From: Archangium sp.
GTDB lineage: Bacteria; Myxococcota; Myxococcia; Myxococcales; Myxococcaceae
Length of the DNA stretch: 64,000 bases
NCBI GenBank assembly: GCA_030681645.1
Contig: JAUXRX010000018.1
Span: 186,001 to 250,000 of the forward strand
Reading direction: 5' to 3'
Shown: positions 35,261-41,666 of the stretch, in pieces
Position numbering within the stretch: position 1 is the first letter of the stretch
Layout: every line of letters starts with the position of its first letter
The notes under the pieces: model-generated
The model's database searches: none
Told to the model about the DNA's origin: nothing
The model's input: the letters and a program-made list of their open reading frames with translations, nothing else
Translations under genes and position numbers: made by a program

Positions 35261-36822
35261 AGGAAGAGCTCCGCAGCAAGATCCTCGAGTCGGAGCACGT
35301 CACCTCCTCGCGGAAGGAAACGGTGGATGTGGTGGTGATCGGCACCGGCTGCGGCGGGGCGGTCGTCGCCCGCGAGCTGGCGCGCGCCGGCAAGAAAGTG
35401 CTGATGCTCGAGCGCGGCGGCCTCTCGCTGGCCGAGCGGGGGGACTTCGACCAGCGCGAAGACGACATGTTCGCGAAGATCGACGGAGGCCGCGGCCTGC
35501 ACGCGTCGGAGAACGGCCAGGCCGCGCTCACCTATGGACGCGCAGTGGGCGGCGCGTCGGTTCACTACTGGGCCGAGACCTGGCGCACGCCGGCCGATCG
35601 CCTGGCGAAGTGGGAGCGGGAGCACGGCCTCGAGCACCACACCCTCGAGCAGCTCACCCCGTTCTTCGAGCGCATCGAGAAAGACCTGCACGCGCACCCG
35701 GCCCACGAGCTCAAGCGCAACGCGATGAACCGGCTCTTCGTGCGCGGCGCCGAGAAGGCCGGCATCCACTGGGAAGCGGTGGTGCAGGCGCGCGACGATC
35801 GCTGCATCGGCTCGGGCTACTGCATGCAGGGCTGCTCGTACGACGGGAAGCAGAGCCAGCTGGTCACCACCATCCCCCAGGCGCTCGAGCTGGGCGTGAT
35901 GCTCTTCGCCGACTGCGAGGTCACGCAGATCGACGTCGAGAACGGCCGCGCGGTGGGCGTGTCGGCGCACTTCCTCGATCGCGCCACCGGCAAACCCTCG
36001 GGTCACACGCTCACGGTGAAGGCGCAGAAGGTCATCGTCGCGGCCGGCGGCTTCAACTCGGCGCCGCTGCTGCTGCGCTCGAAGATCCCCGATCCGTCGG
36101 GCCAGCTCGGCAAGAACCTGCAGATGAACCCGTGCCCGCAGCTCTTCGGGCTCTTCGACGAAGACGTGGTGCTCTGGCGCGGCATCCCTGCGGCGGTCGG
36201 CACCATGGACTTCCGGCTGCACGCCTTCGACAAGGGCCGCTACCTCGAGGGCGGCTACCTGCTGTACCCGAACCAGCTTCCTCCCGCGACGCTGGCCGCG
36301 CTGCTGCCGGGGTTCGGCAAGCCGCACCGCGACCTGATGAAGCAGGCGCACCGCATCGGCAGCGCCATCGCGTGGATCGACGACCAGAACTCCGGCAGCG
36401 TCACCCTCGATGCCGAAGGGAACCCGGTGTGGCAGTGGGAGCTGTCGGGCCTCGACGAGCTCACCGTGCGCGACGCGCTCAAGAAGGAAGCGACCGTGCT
36501 GCTGCACGCCGGGGCGCGCGAGATCATCGTGCCCGACCCCCGCGGCACCCGGCTGTCCGACCTGAAGGACCTGGCGAAGCTCGACACCATCGATCTGCGG
36601 CCCGGCTCCACCATGCTCGCCTCGCCTCACCCTGCCGGCATGTGCCGCATGGGGAAGGACCCGGCCACCTCGGTGGTGGACAGCAACCACGAGGTGCACG
36701 CGGTGAAGGGGCTCTTCGTCTGCGACCCGTCGGTCTTCCCCACCGCGGTGTCGGTCGACCCGTCGGAGACCATCATGGCCTTCAGCTTCGTCGCCGCCGC
36801 GCGGATGCTCGAGCGCTGGTGA
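35257..36822 (+). CDS. GMC-family FAD oxidoreductase
   Basis: 521 residues from a GTG at 35257, overlapping the previous stop; upstream codons belong to the small subunit. The FAD-binding motif is DVVVIGTGCGGAVVARELAR with KVLMLERGG; GRAVGGASVHYWAETWRTP is the GMC loop; the C-terminal HPAGMCRMG and FVCDPSVFPTAVSVDPSETI carry the family's His and substrate-binding region. It should oxidise an alcohol or sugar, passing electrons to an unknown acceptor, and is probably exported together with the Tat small subunit. It ends the operon, converging with the C69 peptidase gene; stops are one base apart. Confidence 0.92.
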   Translation: MKEELRSKILESEHVTSSRKETVDVVVIGTGCGGAVVARELARAGKKVLMLERGGLSLAERGDFDQREDDMFAKIDGGRGLHASENGQAALTYGRAVGGASVHYWAETWRTPADRLAKWEREHGLEHHTLEQLTPFFERIEKDLHAHPAHELKRNAMNRLFVRGAEKAGIHWEAVVQARDDRCIGSGYCMQGCSYDGKQSQLVTTIPQALELGVMLFADCEVTQIDVENGRAVGVSAHFLDRATGKPSGHTLTVKAQKVIVAAGGFNSAPLLLRSKIPDPSGQLGKNLQMNPCPQLFGLFDEDVVLWRGIPAAVGTMDFRLHAFDKGRYLEGGYLLYPNQLPPATLAALLPGFGKPHRDLMKQAHRIGSAIAWIDDQNSGSVTLDAEGNPVWQWELSGLDELTVRDALKKEATVLLHAGAREIIVPDPRGTRLSDLKDLAKLDTIDLRPGSTMLASPHPAGMCRMGKDPATSVVDSNHEVHAVKGLFVCDPSVFPTAVSVDPSETIMAFSFVAAARMLERW

Positions 36823-36823
36823 C

Positions 36824-37993
36824 TCAGGCCGCCCGGCGGCGCGCCCAGTAGCGTCGCGCCGCCCAGGGGCGGGTGTCGGGCCCGGGCTGCGCGAGCACGA
36901 GCGAGGTCCACCGCTCCACCGCCGCGCGTCCCTCGTTCCACAGCGCCTGCGCGTCGGCGCCGGCAGCGAAGGCCCGCGCCTCGAGCGTGTCGCGTTCTGC
37001 GAGGAAGAGCGGGGCGAGCCGGGCCGGGTCCTTCATCACCGCGCGGTGCAGCCGCTCGTGCGTCCACCACAGGCTCTGGTCCGGCGTCAGCGAGGGCACG
37101 GGCCCCAGGTCCAGCGGGGTCTCGACGCGCAGCGGTTTGAAGGTGGAGATGCAGGGCGCGCTGGTGCCGGTGGCCCACGCTCGCGCGCCTTGACCGGTGA
37201 GCTCGACCACCAGCGAGGCCGTCGTCTGCGAGCCGGCGAGCAGCCCGCCGCCGTGCATGCAGGGCGCGCGCATGGCGCCGCGATGCCACTCGTACGCAGG
37301 CCAGGGCGTCTGCCCGTGATCGCGCAGCAGCGCGGCGAACTCGCGCGGCGAGTCGGCGCCTTCACCCAACGCGGTGGTGCGTGCCCGGCGCAGGCGGCAG
37401 GCCGACACGCTCGTCTTCACCACGTCGGAGTGCGCGCTGGCGAAGTCGCCGATGGTGAGCCCGTTCGAGATGGAGCGCGTGCCCACGACCTTCTCCACCG
37501 CCGTGTCCCGGCCCGCCGTCTCGAGCACGAACGCGCCCTTCGCGTCGGCCACCAGGAAGGTGGAGAAGTAGCGGAAGCCGCGGTCTTCGTAGCCGCACTG
37601 CCCGCCCTGGCCGTGCGCGGCGTTGAGCGCCTTGATCACCTCCACCGCCTCTTCGGCCGAGGCAGCGCGCTCGAGGGCCAGGCGGAGCAGGTCCATGCCG
37701 GTGAGGCCGCCCTTCGGGGGCACGCGCTCGCGGGTGAAGACCGCCTCGTTGCCGATCGCCACCCCGTGCTCGTTGAGCCCGATCTCGGCGCCCCACATCC
37801 ACACCGGGCGCGAGAGCAGCACCGCGTGGGTACGCGCTGCCTGCGGAATCTCGAGCCAGGTGCAGCGCACGTTCCCGCCCAGCCCCTCGCGGCGCGGCTG
37901 CCACTCGAGCACCTGCGGCTCGTCCGCCTCCCGATCGGAGTTCTTCGCGAACAGCACTCGATCCGTCAACACGCGCACGACGGTGTCACACAT
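36824..37993 (-). CDS. C69/secernin-like peptidase, last gene of the HopA1/repeat-protein operon
   Basis: 389 residues. The N-terminus MCDTVVRVLTDRVLFAKNSD matches the C69 dipeptidase/secernin family, where Cys2 becomes the N-terminal nucleophile after Met removal. Other family matches are WMWGAEIGLNEHGVAIGNEA, GGLTGMDLLRLALERA and GTRSISNGLTIGDFA. These are Ntn-hydrolase-fold enzymes that cut dipeptides or short peptides. Its ATG overlaps the HopA1 gene's 3' end by eight bases, so it is translated with it and is a candidate for peptide maturation or turnover in that system. The protein ends with a basic RRYWARRRAA tail. Its convergent neighbour is the GMC oxidoreductase. Confidence 0.85.
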   Translation of the reverse strand: MCDTVVRVLTDRVLFAKNSDREADEPQVLEWQPRREGLGGNVRCTWLEIPQAARTHAVLLSRPVWMWGAEIGLNEHGVAIGNEAVFTRERVPPKGGLTGMDLLRLALERAASAEEAVEVIKALNAAHGQGGQCGYEDRGFRYFSTFLVADAKGAFVLETAGRDTAVEKVVGTRSISNGLTIGDFASAHSDVVKTSVSACRLRRARTTALGEGADSPREFAALLRDHGQTPWPAYEWHRGAMRAPCMHGGGLLAGSQTTASLVVELTGQGARAWATGTSAPCISTFKPLRVETPLDLGPVPSLTPDQSLWWTHERLHRAVMKDPARLAPLFLAERDTLEARAFAAGADAQALWNEGRAAVERWTSLVLAQPGPDTRPWAARRYWARRRAA

Positions 37994-38918
37994 GGGGATG
38001 GCCCTTCCTCGGGGCGGGGGTTGGCATTGAAGTGAGGCGGTCCAGCCAGCGGCGAGGCAGCGCGCCGAACCAGGGGGCTGCCCAGTCGAGGCCTTCGCGC
38101 TCGAAACGCTCGGCCACGGCGGTGAGGCTCGGGCGCCCCTCGCCGCGGGCGGTCAGAAGCCCCTCTGCGACGAGCCTGCACCGGTGTGAGCCGAAGCTCT
38201 CGGCGTGGTGGCCTGGTGACTCGGCGACCGAGACTCCACGTGCGAGCGGCACGGTCATCGGGGGCGTCTCGTCACGCAGGGCACGGGGCCTCCGCGCGAA
38301 GGCGGTGAGGAGACGCGCGATGCGGGCTGCCGAGCCCGGCGCAGCGTAGACGAGCAGCGTGTCGCGGCGACCGAAGTGCGCCGGGTCGTTCGTCACTTTC
38401 GCCTCGAAGCGGGCGGTGCGCAGCTCGAGCAACGCCCCGACCAGGTCGAGCGCGCCCGTGGGCGTGGCGTTCACGTAGAACTTGAGGTGCGGTGCCCCGG
38501 GGTCGAGCCGGCCCGCCCTGGAGACGATGGTGAAGAACCCGGGAATGGCGCCTTCGCGTGCGCAGGGGAGCTCGACCGCCACTTCCGCCCCTGCGCGAGC
38601 GTTCACTGGCCGCAGCGCGGCGACGTGCGGAACCCACAGCGAGATGCCGCCGCTCTCGACGAAGGCGCCGCCGCGCGTTCGCTGGGTGACGCGAAAGCCG
38701 CGTTCGAAGGTGGTGGGGCCGGCGCAGCGCGCGGTGAGTTCGGCGACGTACCAGGGCGAGCCGGAGTACTCGAGGCGCGGGGCCGAGGGCCGCCAGCCGA
38801 TGAAGTACTCGCCGTAGAGCCACTCGGAGAGGGCCGTGGTGGCGAGCGCCCCGGCGCTCGGAATTCGTGCCCACGGAATGCGCGCAGCACAGCGCGTGAG
38901 AGCAACGACGTGGCTCAC
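37986..38918 (-). CDS. HopA1-family protein (putative phospho-Ser/Thr lyase of a split dehydratase)
   Basis: 310 residues from the GTG at 38918, which overlaps the kinase stop (GTGA). The C-terminal half matches the HopA1 family: HLKFYVNATPTGALDLVGAL (145-164), FEAKVTNDPAHFGRRDTLLV (171-190) and HAESFGSHRCRLVAEGLL (238-255) correspond to the FYxNxxPxGAxxL, FxxKxxxxPxxxxRxDxxVLY and ESFGxHRCxLVAEGL blocks. Bacterial HopA1-like proteins such as TvaD of thioviridamide and those of class V lanthipeptides remove phosphate from phosphorylated Ser/Thr to give dehydroamino acids. The partner kinase gene lies directly upstream, and the repeat protein before that. Family assignment is by motif; function is inferred from the pairing. 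Confidence 0.82.
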   Translation of the reverse strand: MSHVVALTRCAARIPWARIPSAGALATTALSEWLYGEYFIGWRPSAPRLEYSGSPWYVAELTARCAGPTTFERGFRVTQRTRGGAFVESGGISLWVPHVAALRPVNARAGAEVAVELPCAREGAIPGFFTIVSRAGRLDPGAPHLKFYVNATPTGALDLVGALLELRTARFEAKVTNDPAHFGRRDTLLVYAAPGSAARIARLLTAFARRPRALRDETPPMTVPLARGVSVAESPGHHAESFGSHRCRLVAEGLLTARGEGRPSLTAVAERFEREGLDWAAPWFGALPRRWLDRLTSMPTPAPRKGHPHV

Positions 38919-39958
38919 CTGTCTCCCTCTCCCTGCGGAGCGGGGAGCGGGCTGGGGTGAGGGGCCGCTCGCCCGAAGCGACCCCCACCCGGCCTGCGCA
39001 GACCCAGCAGCTCGAGACTCCAGTCCGCGGGCGCCTCCAGCATCGCGATGCCCGCGTCGACGAGCGGCTGCGGCAGGTGCGCGTGATGGTGCGTCATCGT
39101 GTACGCGGCGCGCAGCAGGGCCTCGGCCGTCCAGCGCATCACCCGCGAGCGGTGATCGTCGGCAGGCGTGAAGCCGAGCTGCGCCGCGGCGTTCTCCCAA
39201 CCGGTCATGAGCGCGCGGGCGTGCCGCTCCAATTCCGCGCGGCTCTGCACCTCTTCCTCGTCGCGCGGCAACAGCCACGCGCGCACGTCATCGGCGAGCA
39301 GCATGCCCAGATCGCGCGCGGGATCGCCCAGGCCGCACAGCTCCCAGTCGACGAAGGTGATGCGGCCGCGGTGCACCATGACGTTCGCCTGGCGCAGATC
39401 TCCGTGCACCAGCAGCGCGCGATCTGCCGTTTCGCCTTCCAGCAGTTCACGCAGCGACTGCAGCGCTGGCCCGCTCGCCTGCACCTGCTTGACCAGCTGC
39501 AACGACGCCGGGCCCAGCGAGGCGAAGAAGGCGGGCGAGGTCCACAGCAGGCGCTCGCCGAGGTCACCACGCACCCCGAAGGACGAGACCGCGCCGCGCC
39601 CTTCGAGCTGCACGCGGGCGAGGGCCGCGCCGATCGCCTCGTCGGGACACGGCTTCGTCGCGCGGCGCAGCTCCCACAGCGTTCGGCCTTCGAGCCACTC
39701 GAGCGCGAGCGTGCCCCCGGCCGCGTGGCGCATCTTCGGCACCGAGGCGAGTGACTGCAGCGCTCGCAGCACCACCTGCTCGTGCGCGATCCCCGGATCG
39801 TCCCGAACGGCTGACTTGACGAACACGCGCTGCCCGCCGCGATCGCGGCAGAGCAGGGTGGGGTTGCGGCTCTCGGGGTGACGCTTCATCGCGCGCACGT
39901 CGACCCGCAGGCCGTGGCGCTTCAGCCAGGATGCGAGGGTGGGAGGGAGTTCGACCAT
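38915..39958 (-). CDS. APH-family phosphotransferase (putative Ser/Thr kinase of the split dehydratase)
   Basis: 347 residues from the ATG at 39958. Kinase-like fold with Lys48 (QRVFVKSAV), Glu60, catalytic loop LVHGDLRQANVMV (His185, Asp187, Asn192) and metal-binding Asp204 in TFVDWELCGLGDPARDLG. In thioamitide and class V lanthipeptide pathways an APH-like protein (TvaC type) phosphorylates Ser/Thr of the precursor and a HopA1 protein eliminates phosphate; the same pair is seen here. A second start at 40009 shares its first base with the upstream TAA (TAATG) and would add 17 residues encoded by a REP-like element. The last 18 residues (about PHPSPLPAPQGEG) are also REP-derived. Confidence 0.85.
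   Translation of the reverse strand: MVELPPTLASWLKRHGLRVDVRAMKRHPESRNPTLLCRDRGGQRVFVKSAVRDDPGIAHEQVVLRALQSLASVPKMRHAAGGTLALEWLEGRTLWELRRATKPCPDEAIGAALARVQLEGRGAVSSFGVRGDLGERLLWTSPAFFASLGPASLQLVKQVQASGPALQSLRELLEGETADRALLVHGDLRQANVMVHRGRITFVDWELCGLGDPARDLGMLLADDVRAWLLPRDEEEVQSRAELERHARALMTGWENAAAQLGFTPADDHRSRVMRWTAEALLRAAYTMTHHHAHLPQPLVDAGIAMLEAPADWSLELLGLRRPGGGRFGRAAPHPSPLPAPQGEGDR
38923..38965. repeat. REP-like element at the kinase/HopA1 junction
   Basis: CTCCCTCTCCCTGCGGAGCG followed by GGGAGCGGGCTGGGGTGAGG GG. It encodes the C-terminal tail of the kinase, and the HopA1 GTG start lies four bases beyond it. Confidence 0.75.
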
Positions 39959-39960
39959 TC

Positions 39961-40005
39961 GCCCCTCACCCCGTCCCTCTCTCCCCGCTTGCGGGGAGAG
40001 GGAGA
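39961..40005. repeat. REP-like element at the repeat-protein/kinase junction
   Basis: GCCCCTCACCCCGTCCCTCT followed by CTCCCCGCTTGCGGGGAGAGGGAG. On the coding strand its GGGGTGAGGGGC lies just before the kinase ATG at 39958 and resembles a ribosome-binding site. Confidence 0.75.
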
Positions 40006-40008
40006 CCA

Positions 40009-40584
40009 TTACCGCGAGTTCGGGTTGGCGCTGGTGAGCGGGCCCGTGCGCGGCGGCGGCGGGTGCGGCGCGATCGACTTGAGCGGCGCGGTACGCGGGA
40101 ACGGGTTCGCGCTCTTGAGCGGCCCGCTCTTCGGCGGGGGAGGATGCGGCGCGATCGACTTGAGCGGCGCGGTGCGCGGGAACGGGTTGGCGCTCTTGAG
40201 CGGCCCGGTGCGCGGCGGCGGCGGATGCGGCGCGATCGACTTGAGCGGCCCGGTGCGGGGAGCCGGGTGCGGCGCGATCGACTTGAGCGGCCCGGTGCGG
40301 GGGGCAGGGTGCGGCGCGATCGACTTGAGCGGCGCGGTGCGCGGGAACGGGTTCGCGCTGGTGAGCGGCCCGGTGCGCGGCGGCGGAGGATGCGGCGCGA
40401 TCGACTTGAGCGGACCGCTCTTCGGGTTCCACCCGCTCTTGAGCGGCGCCGTCTTCGGCGGCGGCGGGTGCGGCGCGATCGACTTCAGCGGCGCGGTCTT
40501 CTGCGGGGGTGGCCTCACGCTCTTGAGGGGCGCGGTGCGGGCGAAGGGGTTGGCGCTGGTCAGCGGACGGTTGATGCGAGGCAT
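40009..40584 (-). CDS. Cys-free 14-module Pro-rich repeat protein, putative multi-core precursor peptide
   Basis: 191 residues, ATG at 40584 with GGGAGG (complement of 40594-40599) nine bases upstream. After MPRIN the whole chain is 14 modules of 11-15 residues, each opening with [T/S][A/G]PL[K/T]S (the first is RPLTS) and closing with Lys or Arg. Spacers are of two main kinds, IAPHPPPPR-like and ANPFPR-like. The protein has no Cys, Asp, Glu or Tyr, one Trp and about 60 Pro, and is very basic. Most modules carry two hydroxyl residues, fit for phosphorylation and elimination by the downstream kinase and HopA1 protein. No separate leader is evident. A Gly-rich frame on the other strand has no start with a ribosome-binding site. 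Confidence 0.82.
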   Translation of the reverse strand: MPRINRPLTSANPFARTAPLKSVRPPPQKTAPLKSIAPHPPPPKTAPLKSGWNPKSGPLKSIAPHPPPPRTGPLTSANPFPRTAPLKSIAPHPAPRTGPLKSIAPHPAPRTGPLKSIAPHPPPPRTGPLKSANPFPRTAPLKSIAPHPPPPKSGPLKSANPFPRTAPLKSIAPHPPPPRTGPLTSANPNSR

Positions 40585-40644
40585 GGTGTGAGTCCTCCCG
40601 AAGGGTTCAAGAACCTACACCGGAGGCCCCCGCGCGGTGCAACG
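40585..40644. promoter_or_regulatory. Divergent promoter region between the repeat protein and the JmjC gene
   Basis: Sixty bases separate the two starts and must hold both promoters unless one is leaderless. The repeat-protein side has a good ribosome-binding site; the JmjC side has none I can see. No dyad operator was noticed. Confidence 0.5.
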
Positions 40645-41666
40645 ATGGCTGTCGTTTTGGATCCCCTTTCGAAGACGTGGCTGGCCGAGGCGTGGGCGCG
40701 CGGCTTTTCCCTCGAAGAGCTCGTCGCCGCCAACCCCTTCGCCGACGTGACCCCGGCGCAGCTCGCCCGCGGCCTCCGGGCCCTCGAGCGCTCCCCTGAC
40801 GCCGAGGTGATTCGCACCCTGTCCTTCCGCCTCGCGCGCATGGAATGGCAGGCCCGAATCCGCCGGACCTTCGGCGGCAGGCCCCGCCTTCCTTCCGTGG
40901 CCCGCCTCAGCCGCCGCGACTTCCTCGAGCGCCACTACGCCCCGCAGCGCCCGGTGCGACTCACCTCGATGATGCGCGATTGGCGCGCCCTGAAGCGGTG
41001 GACCCCTGCCTTCTTCCGCGAGCACTTTGGCGAGGTGCCGGTGAAGGTGGCGCAGGGCCGCGACCAGACGCCGTTCTACGATCTCAACGTCCACCACATC
41101 AGCGGCGAGGTGCCCTTCGGGCAGTACGTCGACTGGGTCGAGCGCACCAGGCGCAGCAACCAGGCGTACCTGGTCGCCAACAACAACGGCCTCTCGGGGC
41201 CGCTGCGGGCGCTGGTGAAGGACGTGGGTTTCTTCGGCGGCCTGATGGATCGCCGGCGCATCGATGGCTTCGTCTACCTCTGGTACGGCCCGGGCGGCAC
41301 GGTGACCCCGCTGCACCACGACACCACCAACATCCTCTTCTGCCAGGTGCGTGGGCGAAAGCGCGTCACCCTCATCGACCCCGCCTGGACCGAGCTGGTG
41401 CGCGACTGCGTGAGCTTCTATTCGCTCGTCGACGTCGAGCGGCCCGACGCGCGGCGCTTTCCCTACTTCGCGGGCATTCCGAAGCTCACCGTCACCCTCG
41501 GCCCGGGCGAGTGCCTCTTCATTCCCGCGGGTGGTGGCACTTCGTGCGCTCGCTCTCGGTGAGCGTGTCGATCTCGATGACCAACTTCTGCGTGCCCAAC
41601 TCGGGCGACTTCGAAGAGCCGATGCCGGGGGCGCTCAGCGCTGCGGGTTCGCGGCGGCGCGGATGA
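40645..41666 (+). pseudogene. JmjC/cupin-8 hydroxylase gene with a frameshift near its 3' end
   Basis: The frame from the ATG at 40645 encodes 305 residues to a stop at 41562. It has a helical head (to about 90), YFDL-type core (TPFYDLNVHHISGEVPFGQY), and the iron motif TPLHHDTTNILFC (His224, Asp226). The third ligand should sit in FIPAGWWHxVRSL, but the chain turns into FIPAGGGTSCARSR and stops; the frame shifted by one continues as GWWHFVRSLSVSVSISMTNF and 30 further residues to 41666. One base appears missing at about 41531-41536. Either the gene is inactivated or the base is an assembly error. It is divergent from the repeat protein by 60 bases and could have hydroxylated its His, Asn, Lys or Arg residues. 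Confidence 0.75.

Noticed and set aside
40009..40584. Lanthipeptide precursor with lanthionine rings
   Set aside because: The protein has no Cys, so thioether rings cannot form within it; only dehydration is proposed.
39878..40591. Plus-strand Gly/Leu/Ser-rich repetitive frame over the repeat protein gene
   Set aside because: It is the antisense of the minus-strand gene. The minus strand has an ATG with a good ribosome-binding site, operon coupling and sensible GC3; the plus frame has no comparable start.
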